The position numbers and the translations under genes were made by a program. A model generated the notes under the pieces. The model ran no database searches and was not told where the DNA came from. It saw nothing but the letters and a program-made list of their open reading frames with translations. From NCBI RefSeq assembly GCF_013366925.1, contig NZ_JAALDK010000001.1, positions 682,001 to 746,000 on the forward strand: DNA of 64,000 nt. The letters are read 5' to 3'. Position 1 is the first letter of the stretch; each line of letters opens with the position of its first letter. Origin of the DNA: Paraburkholderia youngii. GTDB taxonomy: Bacteria > Pseudomonadota > Gammaproteobacteria > Burkholderiales > Burkholderiaceae. This document shows positions 42,356 through 50,739 of this stretch, in pieces.

Positions 42356-42378
42356 TTGGTGACGTCCTGATGACATCG
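42356..42378 (-). promoter_or_regulatory. Candidate Pho box upstream of ppk1
   Basis: On the minus strand 'TGTCATCAGGACGTCACCAAAT' has GTCA units exactly 11 bases apart, each followed by a short A-rich or mixed stretch. It lies about 65-80 bases upstream of the ppk1 start. Confidence 0.5.
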
Positions 42379-42640
42379 GCGATGTTTTAAACATTTTATG
42401 CCGCAATCGTCGGCTGTCGTCAATATGACGCGTTACCTATGCGACGATACCGAACTCCCTGCGCCGCGAGGTGACACCGTGAAGGCTGCTACGCTTAGAA
42501 TGGCGTCTTTGAACAGTGCGGCCGGCCGCGACGCGCACCATGCGTCGAAGGGGCCGGGCAGGCGCGTGGCGCTGCCAGCGTCCGCCGCCACGCCCGCGGC
42601 CGCAGCCGCCGCGCTCGCGCGCATGGAGTACGCTTACCCG

Positions 42641-44152
42641 ATGGTCACTATCCCTCATCTCCTCGCCGCCGTGGATCTCGGTTCGAACAGCTTCCGGCTC
42701 ATCGTGGGCCGGGTCGAGGAAACCGACGCGGGCAGCCAGATCTATCAGGTCGACGCCTTGCGCGAGCCGGTGCGGCTCGCGGCCGGGCTATCGAGCGACA
42801 AAATGCTCGATCGCGCCTCGCAGGTGCGTGGCTGGGATGCGCTGAAGCGCTTCGGCGAGCGTCTGCGCGATTTTCACCCCGACCACGTGCGCGCGGTCGC
42901 GACCAATACGCTGCGCATCGCGAAGAATGCGGGCGAGTTTCTCGGCGAAGCGCAGGCGGCGCTCGGTTTTCCGATCGAAGTGATCGCGGGGCGGGAGGAA
43001 GCGCGCCTGATTTATGCAGGCGCCGCGCACTCGGTGCCGGCGAGCGCGGGCAAGCGGCTCGTCGTCGATATCGGCGGCGGTTCGACGGAATTCATCATCG
43101 GCTCGCACTACACGCCGATCAAGATGGAGAGCCTGTATATCGGCTGCGTGAGCCATAGCCGTACGTTTTTTCCGGCCGGCAACGTCGACGAATACACGAT
43201 GCGTCAGGCCGAGCTCGCCGCGCGCCGCGAAATCCAGATCATTTCCGCCGAATACAAGAAGACCGGCTGGGAGCAGGCGATCGGCTCGTCGGGCACCGCC
43301 CGCGCGCTCGCCGAGCTGGTCGAGGCGAACAATTTCAACGATGCCGGCGTCACGCACGGCATTTCGCGCGGCGGCCTCGAGCGGCTCAAGCGCGCGCTGA
43401 TCAAGGCCGAAAACGTCAACCGGCTGAAACTGATCGCACTGAAGAGCGACCGCGTGCCGGTGCTCGCGGGCGGCCTGTCGATCATGATCGCGGTGTTCGA
43501 CGAACTGGGCGTCGACTATGTCGACACCACCGACGGCGCGCTGCGTCTCGGCGTCATGTACGACCTGCTCGGCCGTTCGCAGCACGAGGACATGCGTACG
43601 GTGACGGTCGGGGGCTTCATGCGCCGCTATGGCGTCGATCGTGCGCAGGCCGGGCGTATCAGCGATCTGTCGACGAGCCTCTACGACCAGTTCATCGAAC
43701 CGGACGAAGAACGCCGCGCGGAAAACCGCATGTTCATCGGCTGGGCGGCGTCGCTGCACGAAATCGGGCTGTCGATCTCGCATAGCGCTTATCACAAGCA
43801 TTCGGCGTATATCGCAAGCAACGCCGACATGCCGGGCTTTTCGCGCACCGATCAGGCGCGGCTCGCCGCGCTCGTGCTCGGCCACGCGGGCAAGCTCGGC
43901 AAGCTGTCGCAGACGCGCGACGTCGAATGGCCGCTGCTGTTCTGCCTGCGGCTCGCAGCGTTGCTGTGCCGTCGACGCGCGGACGTCGGCCTGCCGGGTA
44001 TCACGGTTGCTCAGGCGAACGGCGGTTACGAGGTGCGTTTGCCGAACGAGTGGGTCGCCAACAATCCGTTGACGGACTACAGCCTGATCCAGGAAGCAGC
44101 GGAGTGGGAGAAAGTCGGGATTCCGTATCGCGTGGTTTATACGGACGATTGA
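42641..44152 (+). CDS. ppx: Exopolyphosphatase
   Basis: The ATG at 42641 gives 503 residues, close to E. coli Ppx (513). The N-terminal actin-like phosphate loop is 'AAVDLGSNSFRLIVGRV' and the second is 'VVDIGGGSTEFIIG'. The C-terminal HD-like part includes 'WAASLHEIGLSIS'. It removes terminal phosphate from polyphosphate. Longer starts at 42623 and 42398 exist, but the residues they add are low-complexity Ala/Arg-rich and not family-like. It is divergent from ppk1. Confidence 0.93.
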   Translation: MVTIPHLLAAVDLGSNSFRLIVGRVEETDAGSQIYQVDALREPVRLAAGLSSDKMLDRASQVRGWDALKRFGERLRDFHPDHVRAVATNTLRIAKNAGEFLGEAQAALGFPIEVIAGREEARLIYAGAAHSVPASAGKRLVVDIGGGSTEFIIGSHYTPIKMESLYIGCVSHSRTFFPAGNVDEYTMRQAELAARREIQIISAEYKKTGWEQAIGSSGTARALAELVEANNFNDAGVTHGISRGGLERLKRALIKAENVNRLKLIALKSDRVPVLAGGLSIMIAVFDELGVDYVDTTDGALRLGVMYDLLGRSQHEDMRTVTVGGFMRRYGVDRAQAGRISDLSTSLYDQFIEPDEERRAENRMFIGWAASLHEIGLSISHSAYHKHSAYIASNADMPGFSRTDQARLAALVLGHAGKLGKLSQTRDVEWPLLFCLRLAALLCRRRADVGLPGITVAQANGGYEVRLPNEWVANNPLTDYSLIQEAAEWEKVGIPYRVVYTDD

Positions 44153-44199
44153 CGCGGCGCCGATCGGCGCACGCTTCGATTCGCAGCGTGCGCGTGCAC

Positions 44200-44228
44200 A
44201 AAAAAGCCCTGCAAATGCAGGGCTTTTT
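44200..44228. terminator. Bidirectional terminator after ppx
   Basis: AAAAA, AGCCCTGC, loop AAAT, GCAGGGCT and TTTT form an 8-bp stem flanked by A and T runs between the convergent ppx and acyltransferase genes. Confidence 0.93.
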
Positions 44229-44248
44229 CGCTTCTCAGGTGATGCAGC

Positions 44249-45061
44249 TTATCGCGGCAACGCATCGCCGAGGAAGTGTCGCGCGTAGCGGGCGTTGATA
44301 TCGGACAGGCGGAACAGCGTCAGGAAGTCCGCGGTATTGAAGTCGGGGTCCCACGCCGGTGCGCCGCAAATCTTCGCGCCGAGTCGCAAGTAGCCCTTCA
44401 CGAGCGGCGGCGGCGCGACGGCGGCGCCGGTCTGCAGGTCGTCGACCGGCAGCGGCGTATGCGGGAACGCGCGATATTCGGGCGCGGTCAGCGCGTTGTC
44501 GCGCAGCGAGCAATACAGGTTCGCCGCATAGTGGCCGCCGTCGGCCATCGCGACGCTCGCGCAGCCGAGCATCGTCTCGTAGCCGTTGTGCTTCATGTAC
44601 GCGCCGAGCCCTGCCCACAGCGACATGATCACCGAGCCGCTGCGATAGTCGGGATGCACGCACGAGCGGCCGACCTCGACCATCTTCGCGCGCAGATGCG
44701 TGAGACGCGACACGTCGAACTCGCTTTCCGCATACAGACGGCCGATGCGCGCGGCCTGATGCGGCGGCAATGCGCGATACGTGCCGACTACTTTCAACGT
44801 GTCGAGATCGCGTACCAGCAAATGATCGCAGTACGAATCGAAGGCATCGACGTCGAGGCCGGCGGGGCCGCTCAAGCGCGCGCCCATTTCGTCGGCGAAG
44901 ACGCGATAGCGTAGACGCTGCGCTTCACGCAGCTCTTCGTCGGTACGCGCCCACGACACTTGCAGGCGATGCTGCGCGGTAACCGTTTCCTCGGCGCGCG
45001 GCAGACGGCGCGGTTCGAAAAGCGAGGCGAAGGGCAGGGTGGGCGTCGGCAGTTCTCGCAT
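44249..45061 (-). CDS. GNAT-fold acyltransferase, OlsB/hemolysin-like
   Basis: The start at 45061 gives 270 residues. The sequence 'RLRYRVFADEMGARL', 'DSYCDHLLVRD', 'GRLYAESEFD' and 'EVGRSCVHPDYRSGSVIMSLWAG' match the family that includes OlsB, the N-acyltransferase that starts ornithine-lipid synthesis. Ornithine lipids replace phospholipids when phosphate is low, which would fit the nearby phosphate genes. No acyltransferase (OlsA) gene lies beside it, so the exact substrate is inferred. The frame upstream of 45061 is unrelated. Confidence 0.82.
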   Translation of the reverse strand: MRELPTPTLPFASLFEPRRLPRAEETVTAQHRLQVSWARTDEELREAQRLRYRVFADEMGARLSGPAGLDVDAFDSYCDHLLVRDLDTLKVVGTYRALPPHQAARIGRLYAESEFDVSRLTHLRAKMVEVGRSCVHPDYRSGSVIMSLWAGLGAYMKHNGYETMLGCASVAMADGGHYAANLYCSLRDNALTAPEYRAFPHTPLPVDDLQTGAAVAPPPLVKGYLRLGAKICGAPAWDPDFNTADFLTLFRLSDINARYARHFLGDALPR

Positions 45062-45216
45062 TGGCTGTCCTGGTCGAAAAGAGGGAGGATTTCTTTTTTC
45101 GCCAATGTAGTAACGCGCGGTGACGCTCGCATGGCAAAGCTGTGACGATTGGATGACTGCCCGTAAGCCCTCGCGTGTGTGCCTGTCAAGTCGGACGCGT
45201 CGCGCGACGCGTGCGC

Positions 45217-45675
45217 TCAGATCAGATCGGGACTGATGGCGGCGCGCAACACTGCCTCCTCTTCGCCGTGGCGCTCGCGGCTCTCGATCCACCAGATGCC
45301 CGCTTTTTTCAGCGGCCAGCTCGCGCGGCTGTCGCCGAGCAGCTGCGCGGCGACGTGGCCGAGCGTCGGTTGATGGCCGACGATCACCACGGTCTGCGCG
45401 ATGCCGCCGGGCCAGCCGGCCGCTTCGAGGACATCGTTCGCGCTCGCGTTTGGCGCGAGTTCGCGCACGACGCGATACTGGTCGCTCAACGTCTCGGCGG
45501 TCTGGATCGTGCGCACCGCGGGGCTCGCGAGGACGACCGCGTCCTCGGGTAGGCGGGCGCGCAGCCATTTCGCGGCGTTCTGCGCCTGCTTGCGGCCGCG
45601 CGTGGTGAGCGCGCGCGCGAGATCGCTCGCGGCGACATCTTCTGCTTCGGCATGACGCCAGAGGATCAGGTCCAT
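45217..45675 (-). CDS. sixA: Phosphohistidine phosphatase, SixA-like
   Basis: The start at 45675, with GGAG upstream, gives 152 residues. The histidine phosphatase motif 'LILWRHAEAED' is at the N-terminus; 'TTRGRKQAQNAAKWL', 'ASPAVRTIQTAETL' and 'VIVGHQPTLGHVA' complete the active site with the second His. SixA removes phosphate from His residues in phosphotransfer proteins of E. coli. The target here is unknown. It is about 155 bases upstream of the acyltransferase on the same strand. Confidence 0.9.
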   Translation of the reverse strand: MDLILWRHAEAEDVAASDLARALTTRGRKQAQNAAKWLRARLPEDAVVLASPAVRTIQTAETLSDQYRVVRELAPNASANDVLEAAGWPGGIAQTVVIVGHQPTLGHVAAQLLGDSRASWPLKKAGIWWIESRERHGEEEAVLRAAISPDLI

Positions 45676-45962
45676 GGGAGTCTCCTTTTGAGCGGCTTGG
45701 GATGGCGTTGCGGCGGGTCTGCGCGGCTTGGCAACGAGGTGCGTGCGCAAGCACTGTCGCATGCACGGATGATGGTTTGCAAGGCGAGTGCCTGATGGAT
45801 CGGCTGTCGGTGACCCGCACGAACAGGACGCCCGGCAAAGCGCCGCCGCCGACGCGAAGCGCGAGGCGGTACCTGAACGAAGGTTCTAAAAGGCACTTTC
45901 CAAGACCGAAACGAGCCTGAGCGAACTCGCCCTGTTTCGTCCAACTTGATGATCATCCGGTT
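45676..45962. other. Intergenic region without a gene
   Basis: No convincing gene, terminator or tRNA on either strand; short open frames lack ribosome sites. Base composition falls towards the right, where the toxin-like relic begins. Confidence 0.5.
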
Positions 45963-47417
45963 ATGATCCGTCACCCTCAGGCATTCGCTGTTAAGCGGCG
46001 CACGATTCAGATCGTATCGGGTTCAATATCGGGCGGAAACGCGTCCTTCGACACTCCGTTCAGGCTCATGTGCCGGTGGACAACGCTTTTGTCTGTCTCA
46101 TCGAAAGCTGAAGAGATTTTGGGCGGTCGCCCATGTACGGACTGCCTGTCGCACGGTAATTATCTGACTGCTGTCAACTCCGGCAGCGACTTCAGATGGA
46201 CCAACGACACACCTATGTCCCTGTCCGTATTTGAGATGCACTCCGTGGAGCTGTTCTGCCAGCGGCCATCGGGTGCCTGTTATGTCATCTGTGACGAGTG
46301 GCACTATAAAGCGTGCCTTGGCAAGGCAGCAGACCGTCAGAAGGCCAGGGCGGAGACCCGGGAATTTCTTGAGATTGCCGAACTCAATCACAGCAAGTGG
46401 GAGCAGGACCGGAAGCTTGTCAGGAATCTCCTTGACAGTCACTGGCTGTTTTTTCATAACGTGCGGGACCGTAACCCTGACACCGATGGCTGGTGGGTCA
46501 TCCTTGCTCTTCTCGAAGAGGTTCGCCGGGGCAAACTGCTTGCCATTCGAGGTCCGCGTAATAGCCTGTTTCCGTCACCCTACAGCAGTACGCCGTTAAG
46601 GGATCCCATAGCGAGGACCGGCAGTCACCCGGACGGCGAACCCATTCTGTCCGTCCAGTATGATCCGGCCACCTGGCAAGCCCGGCTGAACGCTGCGCGC
46701 GCAGCCAGAGCGGGCAATAGAGTCGCATCAACGCTGCTTGGCGATGCGCGGCCGGTCGACTATCAGCCAGAGGCCCTCAGCGACGATACAGAAGAACTCG
46801 CGGCGAGCACGAACAATCCGAACTACGCGGCGAAAATGCTGGGATATGACCGCGACACGTTTGGCGACATGATTCATGCGATGAAATATGATCTGAAGCT
46901 GCGAGGCGATGACAATGTCATTTGGCACGATAGTGGGGACGTTGAATTTAGAAAAAACATCATCGCAATATGCACGACTATGCAAACTGATCTTCATACG
47001 ATGAACGTACATCAACTCGCACATGCATCATTTTCGATAGCCGGGGATGATTTGGATCCCGATGTTTGGACCAGATATTTCGGCGTTTCGCCGGACACGG
47101 CGATAGTCAAGGGGAAGCGGTTTTTGACGCCGTCGGGGCGATTGAGTAGCGTGCCGGGGCGTACTGGCGTATGGGGGGTGAGAAGCAAAGCCGCCGTTCA
47201 TAGCGACTCGCTGGAACCGCACCTCCGCTACCTTATTGATCGCCTGAATTTGCCGCGAGATGACCTGCGCCAGCTACTCGCAGACAAGGGCGCACAGATG
47301 CGTTTCTTCTGTTATTGGGACAACGAGAGGGGCGACCGCGTGCCTGATGTGCCCGACGATATTCGCACCATGATGGAAGCCATGGGCGGCACCGTTGAGA
47401 TTGATGAATATCGATAG
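45963..47417 (+). CDS. Polymorphic-toxin-like protein fused to DUF4279 immunity-like protein, probably by frameshift
   Basis: The 484-residue frame has two unlike parts. Residues ~85-335 look like the end of a polymorphic toxin: 'RRGKLLAIRGPRNSLF', 'SVQYDPATWQARL' and the segment 'YDRDTFGDMIHAMK...GDDNVIWHDSGDVEF', with conserved Asp/His. Residues 347-484 are a complete DUF4279-type protein, a family found as immunity proteins. In the next frame the toxin end reads 'NMHDYAN' and stops at 46988-46990, 10 bases before the ATG at 47001. One lost base near 46952-46966 therefore explains the fusion. The true toxin start is unclear (46215 is possible). GC content is lower than that of its neighbours. 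Confidence 0.6.
   Translation: MIRHPQAFAVKRRTIQIVSGSISGGNASFDTPFRLMCRWTTLLSVSSKAEEILGGRPCTDCLSHGNYLTAVNSGSDFRWTNDTPMSLSVFEMHSVELFCQRPSGACYVICDEWHYKACLGKAADRQKARAETREFLEIAELNHSKWEQDRKLVRNLLDSHWLFFHNVRDRNPDTDGWWVILALLEEVRRGKLLAIRGPRNSLFPSPYSSTPLRDPIARTGSHPDGEPILSVQYDPATWQARLNAARAARAGNRVASTLLGDARPVDYQPEALSDDTEELAASTNNPNYAAKMLGYDRDTFGDMIHAMKYDLKLRGDDNVIWHDSGDVEFRKNIIAICTTMQTDLHTMNVHQLAHASFSIAGDDLDPDVWTRYFGVSPDTAIVKGKRFLTPSGRLSSVPGRTGVWGVRSKAAVHSDSLEPHLRYLIDRLNLPRDDLRQLLADKGAQMRFFCYWDNERGDRVPDVPDDIRTMMEAMGGTVEIDEYR
47001..47417 (+). CDS. DUF4279-type immunity-like protein (ancestral start of fused ORF)
   Basis: The ATG at 47001 would give an independent 138-residue protein. It begins 'MNVHQLAHASFSIAGDDLDP' and continues 'WTRYFGVSPDTAIVKGKRF', 'TGVWGVRSKAAVHSDSL' and 'MRFFCYWDNERGDRVPD', a pattern I recognise from DUF4279 proteins encoded beside toxin domains. 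It is in the same frame as the fused ORF. It may still be made from this ATG, although no good ribosome site is visible. Confidence 0.6.
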   Translation: MNVHQLAHASFSIAGDDLDPDVWTRYFGVSPDTAIVKGKRFLTPSGRLSSVPGRTGVWGVRSKAAVHSDSLEPHLRYLIDRLNLPRDDLRQLLADKGAQMRFFCYWDNERGDRVPDVPDDIRTMMEAMGGTVEIDEYR

Positions 47418-47512
47418 AGCCTCGCTAGCAGATTTTAGGCGAGGGATCGCGACGAAGGCCGATTCGCGTTGGTCGAATTTGCCTACACAGCGCCTGGACG
47501 GACCCAGAAAGC

Positions 47513-47540
47513 AAAAAGCCCAGCCGGTTAAGGCTGGGCT
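47513..47540 (-). terminator. Rho-independent terminator of tRNA-Pro
   Basis: On the minus strand AGCCCAGCC, a six-base loop and GGCTGGGCT form a perfect 9-bp stem followed by TTTTT, just downstream of the tRNA. Confidence 0.93.
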
Positions 47541-47556
47541 AAGTGCTTGATTCCAA

Positions 47557-47633
47557 TGGTCGGAGCGAAAGGATTCGAACCTTCGACCCTCTGATCCCAA
47601 ATCAGATGCGCTACCAGGCTGCGCTACGCTCCG
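47557..47633 (-). tRNA. tRNA-Pro(TGG)
   Basis: A complete cloverleaf: acceptor CGGAGCG/CGCTCCG, anticodon stem TCTGA/TCAGA, loop TTTGGGA with anticodon TGG, T-arm with GTTCGAATC, and encoded CCA. Confidence 0.96.
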
Positions 47634-47644
47634 ACGAATCCGAG

Positions 47645-47673
47645 AGTATAGGGGGTACGGACAGGAGCGTCAA
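47645..47673 (-). promoter_or_regulatory. Promoter of tRNA-Pro
   Basis: On the minus strand TTGACG, a 17-base spacer and TATACT lie 11 bases upstream of the mature tRNA 5' end, a near-consensus sigma-70 promoter. Confidence 0.85.
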
Positions 47674-47703
47674 TGCCTTGGCTTGCGCTTGCTCGGCGGT
47701 GAG

Positions 47704-47862
47704 CTATATACGCCCCATCAACAGCAGAATGATCACGACGATCAGGACGACGCCGACGAGCCCAGTCGGTCGATAGCCCCAGCCACTGCTATACGGCCAG
47801 CTTGGCAATGCGCCGATCAACAGCAGGATGAGCACGATTAGCAGGATGGTTCCGACGGTCAT
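47704..47862 (-). CDS. DUF3309 small membrane protein
   Basis: The start at 47862, with GGAGAA upstream, gives 52 residues with two hydrophobic segments around 'ALPSWPYSSGWGYRPTG'. That loop is the signature of the DUF3309 family, common in rhizobia and Burkholderia. Function unknown. The longer frame to 48000 adds unrelated residues. Confidence 0.88.
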   Translation of the reverse strand: MTVGTILLIVLILLLIGALPSWPYSSGWGYRPTGLVGVVLIVVIILLLMGRI

Positions 47863-48258
47863 GGCGTTCTCCTTTTCGAAGGGCCGCGAAATCGCTGGCC
47901 GCATCGTCACGCTGGTTTGGCGCATTGCGCGCCGCGACAATCGACGCGCGTATCGCGCGCCTGTTGTTGGATCGGAACCCGCAAGGCATGTGCCAATCAC
48001 CGATGAAGATCAATGCGGCGAGGCCTTGGACGAAGGTGAAAAAAGGAGGGAGCGGCGCGCGTAGCGTCACCGTTTGCTGTAGGTATGTCCAAGGAATTGA
48101 CAAGGGATTGCGCACGTGCAGCGGACGACGACGCGCGCGGCGCATGCATGCGCCGCAACGCCGGTCATCGCATCACCGAGCGGACGCGCAACTGAGGCAC
48201 TGCGATGTGCCGGTGCCCCGGTTAGAGGGACTCGATCCGAGTTCGAAGATCACCCGCG
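47863..48258. other. Intergenic region with a 20-base perfect palindrome
   Basis: No gene is supported here on either strand. The palindrome GCGGCGCATG/CATGCGCCGC at 48137-48156 is the only clear structure; it could be an operator or a repeat-family hairpin. Confidence 0.4.
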
Positions 48259-48435
48259 TCAATGCCGTGGACGCCTCCAATGCGGCATATGCAGATGCTG
48301 ATGCGTCCAGTGATGCAGCATGCCCTCGCCGTCGTGTTCTCGCCGGTAGGCCCGCGATTCGAAAATCGACAACGCCACCAGCACGATCAGGCCTATGGCG
48401 AGCCCGACCAGGCCCGCGATCGATTCACCGTCCAT
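48259..48435 (-). CDS. Small membrane protein with His-rich tail
   Basis: A 58-residue frame starts at 48435 with GGGAGA seven bases upstream. It has one membrane segment ('IAGLVGLAIGLIVLVALSIF') followed by a charged region and a tail rich in His and Trp ('LHHWTHQHLHMPHWRRPRH'). The ribosome site and protein-like layout argue for a real gene. The His cluster suggests metal binding, which is only an inference. Confidence 0.6.
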   Translation of the reverse strand: MDGESIAGLVGLAIGLIVLVALSIFESRAYRREHDGEGMLHHWTHQHLHMPHWRRPRH

Positions 48436-48615
48436 GGCAGTCTCCCGGTAGGTTCAGCCATGAACCCATAGTAGCGCAGGTCTGGCGAAATCTCACGAAA
48501 TGGAACGACCGCGGCACGAGCCGGCGTGATGGCGTCGCGGAACGCGCTTTGCGGGTAGACTCTCGGCGCGCCGGCGGACGTCCGCCATCCTATTTGTCCC
48601 GGAGAAGATTGCAAA

Positions 48616-48783
48616 ATGACCCGCGTTCTGACTGTTGCCTTGCTGTTATGCGCCGGCGTCGCCGGCTGTGCGGACAATCCGTCCGCGCATCGCGGCAGCC
48701 CGCCACATGATCCCGCCGACTACCACGGCGTGCCCACCGACGATCGGCCGCCCGCGATGGTGCCCGCGCCCGTCGCAATGTGA
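48616..48783 (+). CDS. Small lipoprotein
   Basis: A 55-residue frame with GGAGA 11 bases upstream of the ATG. The signal peptide 'MTRVLTVALLLCAGVAGC' ends in a good lipobox (VAGC) and is followed by a Pro/His/Asp-rich short mature chain. No family is recognised. Confidence 0.65.
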   Translation: MTRVLTVALLLCAGVAGCADNPSAHRGSPPHDPADYHGVPTDDRPPAMVPAPVAM

Positions 48784-49006
48784 GCGCTCGTCGAAGTGAA
48801 AACGATCGGGAAAGGGCGGGGCGGGAAAAGCGAAGCGCCGGCGCGGGCACGCCGGCACTTCTGACCCGTGCCGACTGTTCTCGCGGAGAGCACGGGCTGA
48901 AAATATTCTAGGACGCGCGCTCGTTATGCGATATGTATGCGCTTGTTTCAAGCCGTAACGTTCCGTCGTCCGCCGAACAGCCAACGGAGCGCGGCCCACC
49001 GCGCTA

Positions 49007-50434
49007 CTACGCCGCCGCAATCCCTCGCGACACGCCCGGCAGGTAGCGCGCGAGCGTCGCGCCGCGCGTGGCCATGAAGATCAGCAGCGCGATCCACAGC
49101 CCGTGATTGCCGTGCCACGCGAGCAATGCCCACGATGCCGCCACGAACACCACGAGCGACACCACCATCGCCATCATCAGTTCGCGCGTGCGCGTCGCGC
49201 CGATGAACACGCCGTCGAGCAGGAAGCCCCACACCGAAATGACCGGCGACAGCGCCGCCCACGGCAGATAGGTTTCGGCTGCGGCGCGCACGGCGGCCTG
49301 ATCGGTGAGCCGCTCGATGATCCATGCGCCCGCGCCCCAGTACACGAACGAAAAGCCGATCGCGCCGAGCGCCGACCATAGCGCGGTGACCTTGACCGCC
49401 TGCGTGAACGCGTGACGATCGCGCGCGCCGATCGCCGCGCCTACCAGCGCCTCGGCCGCATGCGCGAAACCGTCGAGCCCGTACGCCATGAAGGTCTGGA
49501 AATTGAGCAGCAATGCGTTCGCGGCGAGCGTCGCGTCGCCTTGCCGCGCACCGAGATGCGCAAACCAGCCGAACGACGACAGCAGGCACAGCGTGCGCAC
49601 GAAAATGTCGCGATTCAGCACGACGAGCCGCTTCAGCGCGGCGGCGTCGAACAAGGCGGCGCGATTCAGCGCGGGCAGGCCGCGCGGCCTGCCGTGCCAT
49701 AGCAGCGCGAGGCCGAGCACGAAGCCGAGCGCGTCGGCAGTCGCGGTAGCCGCGCCGATGCCAGCCACGCCCCAATGAAACGCGTACACGTACAGCAGCA
49801 CCGCGACGATGTTCACGCTGTTGATGAACACCTGCGACAGCAACGCGAGCCGCACCCGCTGCGTGCCGAGCAGCCAGCCCAGCACCACGTAGTTGCCGAG
49901 CGCGAGCGGCGCGGCCCAGATCCGCGCGTGGCAATAAACCTGCGCGTGCCGCTGCACGGCGTCGCTGCCGCCGATCGCTCGCAGCGCGTAGTCGATCAGC
50001 GGTTGCTGCACGAGCAGCACCAGCCCGCCGATCGCAGCCGCCATCAGCAGCGCGCGCACGACGCTGTTGCGCAGCTCGTCGCCGTGGCCCGCGCCGTGCG
50101 CCTGCGCGACGAGGCCGGTGGTGCCCATGCGCAGGAAGCCGAAGCCCCAGAACACGAAGTTGAAGAAGAGGCCGCCGAGCGCGACGCCGCCGAGGTACGA
50201 GGCACTGTCCAGATGACCAGCGACGGCGGTATCGACCGCGCCGAGGATCGGCTGCGTCAGATTCGCGAGGACGATCGGGAACGCGAGCGCGAGCACCCGG
50301 CGATGCCAGCGCACCGGCAGCGCAGGCGCGCTGGCCGAATGCGCGGCGGTTTCGGAAGGCTGGGCGGGGGGCATGCCGGCGTCGGGGCTCCCGGCGTCGG
50401 GCGTCCCGGCATCGGACGTCCTCGCGTCGCTCAA
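49007..50434 (-). CDS. MATE-family efflux transporter (DinF-like)
   Basis: The TTG at 50434 overlaps the stop of the upstream gene (TTGA) and has GGAG five bases before it, giving 475 residues; this start is preferred to longer frames. About 12 membrane segments begin at 'RVLALAFPIVLANLTQPILGAVDTAVAGHL', the MATE N-terminal pattern. 'FGFLRMGTTGLVAQAHG' is typical of the DinF branch. The N-terminal 25 residues carry a 'SDAGTPDAG' repeat. Substrate unknown; drug or metabolite export with Na+ or H+ is the family role. Confidence 0.9.
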   Translation of the reverse strand: MSDARTSDAGTPDAGSPDAGMPPAQPSETAAHSASAPALPVRWHRRVLALAFPIVLANLTQPILGAVDTAVAGHLDSASYLGGVALGGLFFNFVFWGFGFLRMGTTGLVAQAHGAGHGDELRNSVVRALLMAAAIGGLVLLVQQPLIDYALRAIGGSDAVQRHAQVYCHARIWAAPLALGNYVVLGWLLGTQRVRLALLSQVFINSVNIVAVLLYVYAFHWGVAGIGAATATADALGFVLGLALLWHGRPRGLPALNRAALFDAAALKRLVVLNRDIFVRTLCLLSSFGWFAHLGARQGDATLAANALLLNFQTFMAYGLDGFAHAAEALVGAAIGARDRHAFTQAVKVTALWSALGAIGFSFVYWGAGAWIIERLTDQAAVRAAAETYLPWAALSPVISVWGFLLDGVFIGATRTRELMMAMVVSLVVFVAASWALLAWHGNHGLWIALLIFMATRGATLARYLPGVSRGIAAA

Positions 50435-50739
50435 GAGCGCTCCTGTACGCACACCCACGGCGAGACGACGACCGCCCACAGCTCGGGGTCGCGCGCGGCG
50501 AAATCGGCGGCCGTCTCCGACTGCACGCGCTCGACGAGGCCGGAAGACAACCATTGGGCGACCTGGGTGGTGTCGTCGTTGGCGATCGCTTCGGCGACGC
50601 TCACGAGATCAAGGTCGCGCGCGACGTGCAGCAGGATGCCGCGCGCAAAGAAACGTTCGAGTTCGCTCCAGCCGATCTTGGCGGTTTCGCCGAGCAGCTT
50701 CGCGTACAGGGGGCTTTGGGGGGCGTCGTTGGAAGTCAT
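50431..50739 (-). CDS. DUF2288 family protein
   Basis: The 102-residue protein has 'LYAKLLGETAKIGWSELERFFARG' and 'VARDLDLVSVAEAIANDDT', which fit the DUF2288 family, followed by 'WAVVVSPWVCVQERS', a common end in that family. It is a small soluble protein of unknown function. It overlaps the MATE gene by 4 bases, so the two form an operon. Confidence 0.82.
   Translation of the reverse strand: MTSNDAPQSPLYAKLLGETAKIGWSELERFFARGILLHVARDLDLVSVAEAIANDDTTQVAQWLSSGLVERVQSETAADFAARDPELWAVVVSPWVCVQERS

Noticed and set aside
47925..48710. 261-codon plus-strand frame between DUF3309 and the MATE gene
   Set aside because: Arg/Ala/Pro-rich, overlaps the two small genes on either strand, and has no ribosome site.
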